Shown here one piece after another: positions 39,556 to 48,113 of a stretch of 64,000 nt of DNA; the stretch's first letter is position 1, and every line of letters begins with the position of its first letter. The translations under genes and the position numbers were made by a program. The notes beneath the pieces are model-generated. The model saw nothing but the letters and a program-made list of their open reading frames with translations. It had not been told where the DNA came from and ran no database searches. The stretch is from Marivibrio halodurans (GTDB taxonomy: Bacteria; Pseudomonadota; Alphaproteobacteria; UBA8366; Aestuariispiraceae), in NCBI RefSeq assembly GCF_017963645.1, contig NZ_JAGMWN010000001.1, positions 868,001 through 932,000 of the forward strand. The letters run 5' to 3'.

Positions 39556-40719
39556 TCAGTAGACCTTACCGCGCGCGGTGACGGGCCACAGCGCCTCCAC
39601 CCGCCCATCGCGCAGGCCGACATACCAATCATGGATATTGCAGGTCGGATCGCAATGGCCGGGGACGAGGCGCAGCTTCTCGTTGATGCGCAGCACGCCG
39701 TCCGGGTCCTCGATCTCCCCATGCTCGTCCGTCGCCAGGACGTAACGCACGTCGTCGCGGCCGAAGACCGCCGGAAGGCCGCTGTCGAGCGACTGGACCT
39801 TGTGGCCCGCGTCGCAGACGGCGCGGTCCGGCTTCGCGTGGCTCATCACGGATGTCAGGATGAAGAGGGCATTCTCCCACGTCCCGGCATCCAGCCGCCG
39901 CCCCTCCGCGTCCATCACCTGCCCGTAGTCGGCGTCCATGAAGGCGTAGGAGCCGCACTGCATCTCGTTATAGATGCCGGACGCCCCCTCGAAGAGAACG
40001 CTGCCGGTGCCGGCCCCGCCGACGATATCGCACTCCAGGCCCGCTTCCTTCAGCGCCGATACCACCTCAGCGGCGATCGCGGTGACATGCGCGGCCGCGG
40101 CGCGCCGTTCCTCGAAGCGCCGCACATGCTGAAGCCCGCCGTGATAGGCCTGGATTCCGGCGAAACGCAGCCCCGGCGCCGCATCGATCGCCCGCGCGAT
40201 CGCCACGGCGTCATCGGTGCCCGCCACGCCGCAGCGGCCGGACCCGCAATCGATTTCCACCAGGCATTCGATCTCCGTGCCGTGCCGATGCGCGGCGGCG
40301 GAGAGGTCGGCCACATTGTCGATATCATCGACGCAGCAGAGCGTGCGCGCGCCCAGCCTGGGCAACCGGGCGAGGCGGTCGATCTTCGCCGGGTCGCGCA
40401 CCTCGTTCGAAATCAGGATATCCCGAATGCCGGCGCGCGCGAAAGCCTCCGCCTCCGAGACCTTCTGGCAGCATATGCCACAGGCCCCGCCGAGCTCGAT
40501 CTGAAGGCGCGCCACATCGGACGATTTGTGCATCTTGCCGTGCGCGCGGTGACGCACGCCCATCGACCGGCAAAGCGCGCCCATGCGGCGGATATTTCGC
40601 TCCAGCGCATCGAGGTCGAGGACGAGGCACGGGGTCTGCACCTCCTCCGCCGCCATGCCGATCCGCGCCGGGACGTCGTAGCCAACCTCCAATTGGTCGA
40701 AAGTCTCAGGGACGTTCAT
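39556..40719 (-). CDS. bhcC: 3-hydroxy-D-aspartate aldolase (BhcC-like, D-threonine aldolase family)
   Basis: 387-residue PLP enzyme of the alanine racemase/D-threonine aldolase fold. PLP Lys62 lies in RAHGKMHK and the C-terminal metal site in GHCDPTCNIHDWY. The sequence strongly resembles BhcC of the beta-hydroxyaspartate cycle (TPCLVLDLDALERNI, QKVSEAEAFARAGI, the DADYGQVMDAEG region, the C-terminal WPVTARGK). BhcC joins glyoxylate and glycine to (2R,3S)-3-hydroxyaspartate. Its partner BhcA gene is 24 bases upstream. Plain D-threonine aldolase activity is the alternative, but the pairing favours BhcC. Confidence 0.85.
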   Translation of the reverse strand: MNVPETFDQLEVGYDVPARIGMAAEEVQTPCLVLDLDALERNIRRMGALCRSMGVRHRAHGKMHKSSDVARLQIELGGACGICCQKVSEAEAFARAGIRDILISNEVRDPAKIDRLARLPRLGARTLCCVDDIDNVADLSAAAHRHGTEIECLVEIDCGSGRCGVAGTDDAVAIARAIDAAPGLRFAGIQAYHGGLQHVRRFEERRAAAAHVTAIAAEVVSALKEAGLECDIVGGAGTGSVLFEGASGIYNEMQCGSYAFMDADYGQVMDAEGRRLDAGTWENALFILTSVMSHAKPDRAVCDAGHKVQSLDSGLPAVFGRDDVRYVLATDEHGEIEDPDGVLRINEKLRLVPGHCDPTCNIHDWYVGLRDGRVEALWPVTARGKVY

Positions 40720-40743
40720 GTCCGTTCCATCCTCCCCCCGGTC

Positions 40744-41931
40744 TCAGGCGGCCGCCGCCCGGACGGGCCGGTCGGCGCGATAGACCTCCTGTGCCGCGGC
40801 GACTCCCGCGCCGGGGCGGATCGGCAGGCCGAGATCGCTCATCGCCATCTCCGCCGCCGCGATCCCGCCAAGCGTCATGACGTCGGTCAGACTTCCCAGA
40901 TGACCGATACGGAAAGCCTTGCCCGCCAATTGGCCGAGGCCGACCCCGAAGGCGACGCCGTATTTCGCCATGGCGTGATCCACGATGCGTCCCGCGTCGA
41001 ACCCTTCCGGCGTGCGGATCGCGCTGACCGTATCGGAACAGATCTCCGGCCGCGCGGCGCAAAGCGGGAGGTTCCAGGCCGCGACCGCCGCCCGCACGCC
41101 GTCCGCGATCCGGGCATGCCGGGCGAAGACGTTGGCCAGCCCCTCCTCCAGCAGCATCGCGCTGGATACCCGCAGGCCGTTCAACAGCCCCACGGCGGGG
41201 GTATAGGGATAGCCGCCCTTGGCATAGCTCGCCGCCATATCGCGCACGTCGAGGAAGACGCGGTTCAACTCCGCCTCCTCCGTCGCCGCCATCGCCTTCG
41301 CGCTGAAGCCCAGGATGGCGAGGCCGGAGGGCAGCATGAAGCCCTTCTGACTGCCCGCGACGGCGACATCGATGCCCCAATCGTCCATGCGAAAATCCAT
41401 CGAGCCGATGGAGGACACCCCGTCCACGAACAGCAACGCCGTGTGTCCCGCCCCGTCGATCGCCGCGCGCACCGCCGCAATATCCGAGGTGACGCCCGTC
41501 GCGGTCTCGTTATGGGTGGCGAGCACCGCCTTGATGGCATGGCCATTATCGTCGGCCAGCGCGTCCGCGATCCGCTCGGCCGGGATATCCTCCCCCCAGG
41601 GCACATCGATGACCAGGACGTCGAGGCCCAACCGCTCCGCCATCGCGACCCAGCGTTGGGAGAACATGCCGTTACGCACCGCCAGCACCCGGTCGCCGGA
41701 GGAGAGCGTGTTGGTCAACGCGACCTCCCATCCGGCGGTGCCGGTGGCGGTGAAAAGGAAGATTTCCGCGCTTTCGCTTCGCAGCACGGCGCGGACGTTC
41801 GCACGCGCCGGATTCAGGATTTCCGCGAAGGCGGCGGAGCGGTGATCGATCACCGGCATGTCGCAGGCCTTGCGGATCGTATCGGGAATATTGGTCGGCC
41901 CCGGGATGAAGAGGGGGTTCTGGCTGTTCAT
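40744..41931 (-). CDS. bhcA: L-aspartate:glyoxylate aminotransferase (BhcA-like)
   Basis: 395-residue class V aminotransferase. It opens QNPLFIPGPTNIPDTIRKA and keeps ATHNETATGVTSDIAAVR, LLFVDGVSSIGSMDFRMDDWG and PLP Lys196 in GSQKGFML, then AFRIGHLGSLTDVMTLGG, matching BhcA across its length. BhcA moves the amino group of aspartate to glyoxylate, yielding oxaloacetate and glycine; it regenerates the glycine that BhcC uses. Serine-glyoxylate or alanine-glyoxylate transaminases are close relatives, so substrate assignment rests on the whole-length likeness and on the neighbouring bhcC. Confidence 0.85.
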   Translation of the reverse strand: MNSQNPLFIPGPTNIPDTIRKACDMPVIDHRSAAFAEILNPARANVRAVLRSESAEIFLFTATGTAGWEVALTNTLSSGDRVLAVRNGMFSQRWVAMAERLGLDVLVIDVPWGEDIPAERIADALADDNGHAIKAVLATHNETATGVTSDIAAVRAAIDGAGHTALLFVDGVSSIGSMDFRMDDWGIDVAVAGSQKGFMLPSGLAILGFSAKAMAATEEAELNRVFLDVRDMAASYAKGGYPYTPAVGLLNGLRVSSAMLLEEGLANVFARHARIADGVRAAVAAWNLPLCAARPEICSDTVSAIRTPEGFDAGRIVDHAMAKYGVAFGVGLGQLAGKAFRIGHLGSLTDVMTLGGIAAAEMAMSDLGLPIRPGAGVAAAQEVYRADRPVRAAAA

Positions 41932-41989
41932 GATCGTTTCCTCCGTCCTTGGCCCAGCAATAGCCGATGCGCCCGGGCAACGCCAATAC

Positions 41990-42961
41990 TCAGCCCCGCC
42001 CCGGAACGAGAGATACGATATGCCGCGCCACCATGAGATCGAGATGCGCGCCGCCGCCGTTCTTGAACAGCGTGACCTCCCCCGCGTCCCGTCGCCCCAC
42101 GGCCCCGGCGCAGAGATCGTGGAGATCGCCCAGCAATGCGTCCCGACCGATCACCCCGGCGGCGATGGGGATCATGAATTCCCCGATATGGTCGATCGTG
42201 GTCTCCCGGCAATCGGCGAAGAGGCGCGCCTTGGCGATCAGCGCGTCGTCGGCCTCCCGCATGTCGGGGCGATAGGCGCCGACCAGATCGACATGGGTCC
42301 CGGGCCGCACCCAGTCTCCCAGCAGAACCGGCGCCGTCGCCATGGTGGCGCAGGCGACGATATCGCTTCGCCCCACGGCGGCCGGCAAATCCGACACCGC
42401 CTCCACGTCCACGGCCCCCAATCCCTCGGCCCTCAATCCCTCGGCCAGGGCGTGCGCCCGGGCGGCGGTCCGGTTCCAGATCATCACCCGCTCCAGCCCC
42501 GGCAGGACCGCGCGGTGCGCCGCGATCAGGTTGCGCGCGACGGTGCCCGCCCCGATCACGGTCAGGACCCGACTGTCCGGCCTGGCCAGAAGGCTGGCGC
42601 CCAGCGCGGAATCCGCCGCCGTCTTCCAGTCGGTGACGAGGACGCCGTCCAGGACCGCCGTCGGCGCGCCGGTCGCGTCGTCGAACAGGGTCATCAGCGC
42701 CTGGACACTCGGCCCCGGCGGGTCGGCAGCGGCATTGCCGGGGAAGACGGTCGCCGTCTTCACCCCGATGCCGAGGCCGTCGATCCAGGCGACGCGGCTC
42801 AACACCGCCTCCCCGCCCCGGGAGAGCAGACTGTCGTCGAGGCGCGGGCGCCCCTCCGCATGTCCCGCCCGCCCCGCATGTCCCGCCCGCAAGGCCGACA
42901 CCACGCCCCGCCAGGTCAGCCGGTCCGACACATCCGCCGCGACGATGAAGGGAAGGGTCAT
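41990..42961 (-). CDS. Ornithine cyclodeaminase/mu-crystallin family reductase
   Basis: 323 residues of the OCD family. The NAD(P)-binding motif [11 protein letters not shown] sits at about 132, and [14 protein letters not shown] and [14 protein letters not shown] are family hallmarks with the catalytic Lys. Relatives next to proline racemase-like genes are Delta1-pyrroline-2-carboxylate reductases; the BHAC enzyme BhcD (iminosuccinate reductase) is of the same family. Both fit an operon that carries bhcA and bhcC. It overlaps the upstream racemase-fold gene by four bases (ATGA). Which imine it reduces is open. Confidence 0.8.
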   Translation of the reverse strand: MTLPFIVAADVSDRLTWRGVVSALRAGHAGRAGHAEGRPRLDDSLLSRGGEAVLSRVAWIDGLGIGVKTATVFPGNAAADPPGPSVQALMTLFDDATGAPTAVLDGVLVTDWKTAADSALGASLLARPDSRVLTVIGAGTVARNLIAAHRAVLPGLERVMIWNRTAARAHALAEGLRAEGLGAVDVEAVSDLPAAVGRSDIVACATMATAPVLLGDWVRPGTHVDLVGAYRPDMREADDALIAKARLFADCRETTIDHIGEFMIPIAAGVIGRDALLGDLHDLCAGAVGRRDAGEVTLFKNGGGAHLDLMVARHIVSLVPGRG

Positions 42962-43995
42962 CGTCCCTCTCCCATCGGCCAGGTATCGGCGATGCGATAG
43001 CCCTCGGGGAACGGGTCCTCGGGATCGAGCCAATGCTGCGTCGTGCCGGTCAGATAGGCACGCCCGGCGATTTCCGGGGCGATGGCGGGACGGCCGCCGA
43101 CCGTGGCCTCGCCCAGGATGCGGCCTTCGAAGCGCGAACCGATGAGGGAGCGGGAAATCAGCCGGTCGCCCACCGCCATCTCGCCACGCGCGTGACGCAC
43201 GGCCATGCGCGCGGACAAGGCGGTGCCGGTCGGCGAGCGGTCGATCTTCCCCGGCCGGATCGCGACCGCGTTGCGGATCGCGGGCACCCCATCCTCCTCC
43301 GCCGCCTCCCGATGGAACTGGCAGAAGGAGAAATGCGCCCAATCCGGATTCGTCGGGTGGGAGAAGCCGAGCTGTTCCGTCGCCGCCTCGGTGATGCGCA
43401 CGCCGGTCGTCGCCAGGTCCCGCGCCTCGGAAGGGTCGAGGGCGAAGCCGAGCGTCTCCGCCTCCACCATCACGAAGCTGTCCCCGCCGAAGGCGGTATC
43501 GACCGTCACCGTGCCCAAGCCCGCGACCTCCAGCGGCACGGTCAGCCGGTCGGCGAAGGCCGGCAGGTTCGTGACCCGGACACGGGTCACGCGGCCCTCC
43601 CGGCATTCCGCCGTGACGGGGACGAGGCCGCCCGGCGCCTCCAGCGTCAGCCGCGTCTCCGGCTCCCGCATCGCGATCATGCCCGTCTCCAGCAGCACGG
43701 TCGCGACGCACAGGCTGTTGGAGCCGGACATGGGCGGGGTATCCGCCGGCTCCATGATGATGAAGCCCATATCGGCGCGCGGGTCCTTCGGCGGAACCAG
43801 CAGATTGACATGGCGGAAAACACCGCCGCGCGGCTCGTTCAACAGGAAAGCACGCAGGCCGCCATCCTCCGCGATATACCGGGATTGCGCCCACAAGGTC
43901 TCGCCCGGCGGCGGCGCGACACCGCCGACGACGACATCGCCGACCTCCCCTTCCGCATGGCATCCGACGATATGAATCTGTTTCATGCTGCGCAT
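42958..43995 (-). CDS. Proline racemase-superfamily protein with Ser/Thr in place of both catalytic Cys
   Basis: 345 residues of the proline racemase/hydroxyproline epimerase/trans-3-hydroxyproline dehydratase fold. The first catalytic motif is [19 protein letters not shown], with Ser90 where epimerases have Cys (MCGH). The second is [16 protein letters not shown], with Thr256 where DRSPCGTGT has Cys. Racemases and epimerases need both thiols, so racemisation is unlikely; dehydration or another lyase reaction is conceivable. AAAGGG seven bases before ATG 43995 supports the start. First gene of the run with the OCD reductase, bhcA and bhcC. Confidence 0.85.
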   Translation of the reverse strand: MRSMKQIHIVGCHAEGEVGDVVVGGVAPPPGETLWAQSRYIAEDGGLRAFLLNEPRGGVFRHVNLLVPPKDPRADMGFIIMEPADTPPMSGSNSLCVATVLLETGMIAMREPETRLTLEAPGGLVPVTAECREGRVTRVRVTNLPAFADRLTVPLEVAGLGTVTVDTAFGGDSFVMVEAETLGFALDPSEARDLATTGVRITEAATEQLGFSHPTNPDWAHFSFCQFHREAAEEDGVPAIRNAVAIRPGKIDRSPTGTALSARMAVRHARGEMAVGDRLISRSLIGSRFEGRILGEATVGGRPAIAPEIAGRAYLTGTTQHWLDPEDPFPEGYRIADTWPMGEGR

Positions 43996-44105
43996 CGCCG
44001 CACCCTTTCTGACCGGGAAATTCGCGTGGAGATTTGGCGACCGCCTCGGGGCTTGCTAAGTTGCCGCCACCGACCTTGCCCACTCTCGAACCATAGGCGG
44101 AGGAT

Positions 44106-44762
44106 ATGACGCGCGACAACAGCGGCGCCGAAGATACCGGCATGCGAACTCTGAAGGACGGCTCGACCGACAGCGCCTCGGTCGAAACCTATTACGACGA
44201 TTGGGCCGGCAGCTATAACGACACGCTGGCGACGTGGGACTATCGCGCGCCGGACGAGGCGGCGGAACGGCTCGCCCCCCATCTATCGGCGGGTTCCGCT
44301 ATCCTCGATGTCGGGTGCGGTACCGGCCTTTTCGCGAAGGCGCTGAAGGCCCGGCTGGACTGCGTCCTGGATGGGGTGGACATCTCCGCCGACAGTCTCG
44401 CGATCGCGGAGGGCTCGGGCCTTTATCGCCGGGTGACCCGCCACGACCTTCAGAAGACGCCGTTGCCGGCCGCCGACGATAGCATGGATGCCGCCGCCAG
44501 CATCGGCGTCATGACCTATATCGAGGCCCCGGAGGCGCTGCTGCGCGACCTCTGCCGGATCGTGCGCCCGGGTGGCGCGATCCTCTTCACCCATCGGGTG
44601 GACCTATGGGAAAAGCAGGATTTCCAGACGATCCTGGACCGCATCGCCACGGACGGCCTGTGGCGCGCGCCGACGGTCAGCGCCCCCCGCCCCTATCTTC
44701 CCAATAATGAGGAAATGCGCGGCATCGACGTGCACCATGTGCTGGCGCGCGTCGCCGGGTAA
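44106..44762 (+). CDS. Class I SAM-dependent methyltransferase
   Basis: 218 residues. Motif I is ILDVGCGTGLFAKAL (about 66-80), followed by an acidic VDISADSLAIAE and a post-motif stretch DAAASIGVMTYIEAPEALL, the UbiE/Methyltransf_11 layout. The substrate is unknown. It is divergent from the racemase-fold gene and converges with the aspartate dehydrogenase gene; there is no obvious link to either pathway. ATG 44106 is preceded closely by GGAGG; the Met at residue 13 is an alternative. Confidence 0.78.
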   Translation: MTRDNSGAEDTGMRTLKDGSTDSASVETYYDDWAGSYNDTLATWDYRAPDEAAERLAPHLSAGSAILDVGCGTGLFAKALKARLDCVLDGVDISADSLAIAEGSGLYRRVTRHDLQKTPLPAADDSMDAAASIGVMTYIEAPEALLRDLCRIVRPGGAILFTHRVDLWEKQDFQTILDRIATDGLWRAPTVSAPRPYLPNNEEMRGIDVHHVLARVAG

Positions 44763-44863
44763 CGGCAGCGCACGGCCGCCATTGGAAAGTCGTTTAGGGA
44801 ATAGTGTCGGCACGCTGCGATCCGAAGGGGGAGAGGAAACCGTTCGCCGCCGCCACCTTCCCG

Positions 44864-45676
44864 TCAATATGTGATCGGATAGGCACGCCGTTGAATGGCG
44901 CGAACCAAGCTCATCGCCGCGAGCGAAGAGGACTTCGTGCTCCGGGGCAGAAGACCGCAATCGAGCGTCAGCAACATCCGGCCGAAGGCACCGGCCGCGC
45001 TGACCTCATGCCGATCCTGATCAAGTCCAGGGTCGGCAATCAGGACCGCGGTCGTCTCGTCGAGACCAAGCCCCGCGAGCGCGACCATCGCGGCGACATG
45101 AGCGTTCCGCGAATAGTGCCGCACCGCATCCCGCGCCGGCCCCCGGAAATGTTCCGTCGGCTTCTCGATTTCGCCGAGATCCAACACGGTGGCCGCCCGC
45201 GTGCCCTTCCAGGCCGCCGGCGGCTTGCGCGCGGTATAGGTGACCAAATCGAGTCCGCCGACCCGCGCCGCGGACAAGGCATCGATCCCGGCGATGGAAC
45301 CCGGCGCCAGCTCCAGCCGCGCCCGCCCCGCGCGGGCGGCGGTTTCCAAGCGCTCCACCAATAGCGGATCGGCCAGCGCCGCCGTCGCGAGCGACAGGAT
45401 ATCGAGACCCGCGGTCAGCAGCATCGGCCCATGTTCGGCAAGGCCGGCATAGCCCGAGCAATCGGCCACCAGATCGACGGCGGAGAGGTCAATCGATTCG
45501 ACGGTCGTCCAGACCTTGGCCGTCGCATCGCCGCCACGGGTCAGGGTGGCGCGGGCGGCCTCCTCCCGGCCCGGCCGGGCCAGGATGCCCGCGACCCGGA
45601 CATCCGGATCGGCGCCCAGCCGCTCGGCGACATAGCCTGCGACCGGGCCGTAGCCGATGAGCAATATCGATAACAT
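44864..45676 (-). CDS. L-aspartate dehydrogenase
   Basis: 270 residues of the NadX/aspartate dehydrogenase family. An N-terminal Rossmann motif IGYGPVAGYVAERL is followed by the signature block LAPGSIAGIDALSAARVGGL and VTYTARKPPAAWKGT, then SRNAHVAAMVALAGLGLDETTAVLIADPG and RHEVSAAGAFGRM with the catalytic His. The enzyme interconverts aspartate with iminosuccinate or oxaloacetate plus ammonia using NAD(P)H. It lies upstream of, and on the same strand as, the bhc-like operon, with the methyltransferase gene between. In NAD synthesis it would feed NadA; here the neighbours suggest a link with aspartate in glyoxylate assimilation. Confidence 0.88.
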   Translation of the reverse strand: MLSILLIGYGPVAGYVAERLGADPDVRVAGILARPGREEAARATLTRGGDATAKVWTTVESIDLSAVDLVADCSGYAGLAEHGPMLLTAGLDILSLATAALADPLLVERLETAARAGRARLELAPGSIAGIDALSAARVGGLDLVTYTARKPPAAWKGTRAATVLDLGEIEKPTEHFRGPARDAVRHYSRNAHVAAMVALAGLGLDETTAVLIADPGLDQDRHEVSAAGAFGRMLLTLDCGLLPRSTKSSSLAAMSLVRAIQRRAYPITY

Positions 45677-45787
45677 GCGCCCCGCACCCGTGCCTCGCCG
45701 TATCGCGGACAGAGTGCGGCCGCGTGCCGCCGCGCGCAATTCGGGACGCCTACCGACCGTTGATCCACGCAAGGCCCCATGGGGTAA

Positions 45788-46825
45788 TCACGCAGAGGAC
45801 GGGAACCCGACCAGAACGGTCTTGCCGATCGCCCGGGCGCTTTCCTGAATCGCATGCGCGGCGCGGAGTTGCTCGGCATTGATCGGCGTCAGTTCCTGGG
45901 TTTTCGTCGCGACCAACAGCCCGTCATCCACCAACGCCGCGACCTCCGACAGCAGCCGATGCTGTTCGATCATATCCGCCGTTCCGAACATCGGACGGGT
46001 GAACATCAATTCCCAATGAACGGAAATCGCCTTGGTCTTGAGCGGCTTGATATCGAAAGCCGCCGGATCGTCGATCAGTGCCAGCCGCCCCTGCGGCGCG
46101 ATGATGGTCGGGAAGATGGCCAGATTCCTATCGGAAGCGGTGAGGCTCGCGACATAGTCCACTTCCGGAACGCCAATGGCCTTGAGTTGCTCGTCGAGCG
46201 GCTCATGGTGGTTGATCACATGGTGCGCGCCCATTCGGCGAACCCAGGCCACGCTCTCCTCGCGCGAGGCGGTCGCGATCACGGTCAGGCCGGTCAGCCG
46301 CCGCGCGATCTGTATCAAGATGGAGCCCACGCCACCGGCCCCGTTGATGATCAACAGGCTGCCCTGTCCCGTCTTGCGGCCATAAGGCACGCCAAGCCGG
46401 TCGAACAGCAGTTCCCATGCCGTGATGGCGGTCAAAGGCAAGGAGGCCGCGTCCGCGAAATCGAGCGTCCGGGGCTTCAGCGCCACGATCCGTTCATCCA
46501 CCAGATGATATTCCTGGTTCGTGCCGGGCCGGGTGATATCGCCGGCATAGAAGACCTCGTCACCCGGCTTGAAGAGGGTGACCTCCGGCCCGGTCTCGGC
46601 CACCACGCCGGCGGCGTCATAGCCGAAGACATGGGGCACGTCGCGCGCCGGCTCCTTGCGTCCGCGGACCTTCGTGTCCACCGGATTGACGGAGACGGCC
46701 TTCACCTCGACCAGGATGTCGCGGCCTTCCGCCTTGGGTTTGGGCAATTCGACATCGACCAACGATTCCGGATCCTCCGTCGGCCGGTATTCGTACATGC
46801 CGATGGCTTTCATCTTCTCGGTCAT
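45788..46825 (-). CDS. Zinc-type alcohol dehydrogenase-like protein (quinone oxidoreductase subfamily)
   Basis: 345-residue MDR-superfamily reductase. The GroES-like half (VDVELPKPKAEGRDILVEVKAVSVNPVDTKVRGR) is followed by a Rossmann half with INGAGGVGSILIQIARRL, as in the YahK/ZADH 'zinc-binding alcohol dehydrogenase family protein' type, which often lacks the structural zinc cysteines and reduces quinones or enals with NADPH. The cysteine cluster of classical alcohol dehydrogenases is absent. It follows the Old Yellow Enzyme gene by 51 bases, so the pair is probably co-transcribed under the divergent LysR regulator. Confidence 0.84.
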   Translation of the reverse strand: MTEKMKAIGMYEYRPTEDPESLVDVELPKPKAEGRDILVEVKAVSVNPVDTKVRGRKEPARDVPHVFGYDAAGVVAETGPEVTLFKPGDEVFYAGDITRPGTNQEYHLVDERIVALKPRTLDFADAASLPLTAITAWELLFDRLGVPYGRKTGQGSLLIINGAGGVGSILIQIARRLTGLTVIATASREESVAWVRRMGAHHVINHHEPLDEQLKAIGVPEVDYVASLTASDRNLAIFPTIIAPQGRLALIDDPAAFDIKPLKTKAISVHWELMFTRPMFGTADMIEQHRLLSEVAALVDDGLLVATKTQELTPINAEQLRAAHAIQESARAIGKTVLVGFPSSA

Positions 46826-46875
46826 CCTTGCATCCTTTCAGTAACGGAATCGGGCAGTAACGGAATCGGGTCGCC

Positions 46876-47964
46876 TCACGCGGCCGGGTAATCGGTATAG
46901 CCGACGGCATCGCCGCCGAAGAGAGTCTCGGGGTCCAAGGTGGCAAGCGGAAGACACTCCGCCAACCGCCTTGGCAGATCCGGGTTGGCGATGAAAGGGC
47001 GGCCGAAGGCGACCAGGTCGGCCAGACCGTCCGCGATGATCCGCTCTCCACGTTCCTTGTCATATTGTCCCGCGACGATCACAGCGCCGGGAAAAAGCGC
47101 ACGCAGGGAACGCCGGAAGGAGACGGGTATGGCGGGCGCGTCGTCCCAATCCGCCTCCGCGATATGGATATAGGCGAGCCCGAGAGTTCCCAATCCTTCC
47201 GACAGGCGCAGGATCGTCGCGGGCGCGTCTGGATCGTCCATGCCGCGTTGGGAGATATAGGGGGAAAGGCGGAACCCTGTGCGCTCCGGCCCCATTTCCG
47301 CCGCCACGACGCGGGCCACCGCCATGGCGAAACGCAATCGATTCTCCACCGACCCGCCATAGGCATCCGTGCGCCGGTTGGAACTTTCACGCAGGAATTG
47401 ATCGATCAGATACCCGTTGGCGCCATGGATCTCGACAGCGTCGAAGCCGGCCTCCCGCGCGTTGGCGGCGGCGCGCCGGAAATCCTCGATCGTCCCCTCG
47501 ATCTCGTCGATCGTCATGGCGCGCGGCTCCGGCGCCTCGACCAAACCGCCACGCCCGGCGACCGCGTCCCAGGCCCAGACCGTGGCGCCCGGCGCGATGG
47601 CCGAAGGCGCGACGGGCAAGGCGCCGCCATGGAACATCGGATGACTCATCCGCCCGACATGCCAAAGTTGCAGCGCGATCCGCCCCCCATGCGCATGAAC
47701 ACGTTCGGTAACGCGACGCCATCCCGCGACCTGGGCATCGGAATGGATGCCCGGGGTGAAGGAATAGCCCTGGCCTTGAGGGGATATCTGGGTCGCCTCG
47801 GTCACGATCAGCCCGGCGCCCGCGCGCTGGGCATAGTACTCGGCCATCAACGCGTTGGGGATATTGCCGGGCTGGGTGGACCGGGCGCGGGTCATCGGCG
47901 CCATGACGGTTCGGTTCGGCAGGATCATCGCACCGAGTTGGCAAGGCTCGAACAGTGAGGCCAT
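46876..47964 (-). CDS. Old Yellow Enzyme-family ene-reductase
   Basis: 362-residue FMN-dependent reductase of the NemA/OYE type. Visible landmarks are LPNRTVMAPMTRARSTQPGNIPNALMAEYYAQRAGAG, QLWHVGRMSHP with the substrate-binding His, FDAVEIHGANGYLIDQFLRESSNRRTDAYGGS and the C-terminal VAFGRPFIANPDLP. It reduces activated C=C bonds, nitro esters or quinones with NADPH. It is divergent from a LysR gene across a 146-base gap holding a perfect inverted repeat, so induction by an electrophile is plausible. Confidence 0.92.
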   Translation of the reverse strand: MASLFEPCQLGAMILPNRTVMAPMTRARSTQPGNIPNALMAEYYAQRAGAGLIVTEATQISPQGQGYSFTPGIHSDAQVAGWRRVTERVHAHGGRIALQLWHVGRMSHPMFHGGALPVAPSAIAPGATVWAWDAVAGRGGLVEAPEPRAMTIDEIEGTIEDFRRAAANAREAGFDAVEIHGANGYLIDQFLRESSNRRTDAYGGSVENRLRFAMAVARVVAAEMGPERTGFRLSPYISQRGMDDPDAPATILRLSEGLGTLGLAYIHIAEADWDDAPAIPVSFRRSLRALFPGAVIVAGQYDKERGERIIADGLADLVAFGRPFIANPDLPRRLAECLPLATLDPETLFGGDAVGYTDYPAA

Positions 47965-48088
47965 GTAAATTTTCCTTCGGATTTCAGCGTTTCGCGGGTG
48001 TGGTTCTTGGTACAGCCACCCCGGACGGGTATGGCGCCCCGAACATATTGCCTCTGGACATTCCGTATTATCGGCCTTGATCCGAAAT

Positions 48089-48113
48089 CATAATTCGAAT
48101 AATCCGAATTATG
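48089..48113. promoter_or_regulatory. Perfect inverted repeat overlapping the LysR start codon
   Basis: CATAATTCG-N7-CGAATTATG (9-bp perfect arms) ends with the ATG of the LysR gene. It has the size and AT-rich dyad form of a LysR binding site (an inner T-N11-A pattern is present). Binding here would block the gene's own start and could activate the divergent reductase genes. Confidence 0.65.

Noticed and set aside
39553-42036. 827-codon open frame on the plus strand opposite bhcC and bhcA
   Set aside because: It is the antisense of two clearly recognised enzymes, with Arg/His/Asp-rich sequence lacking any family likeness.
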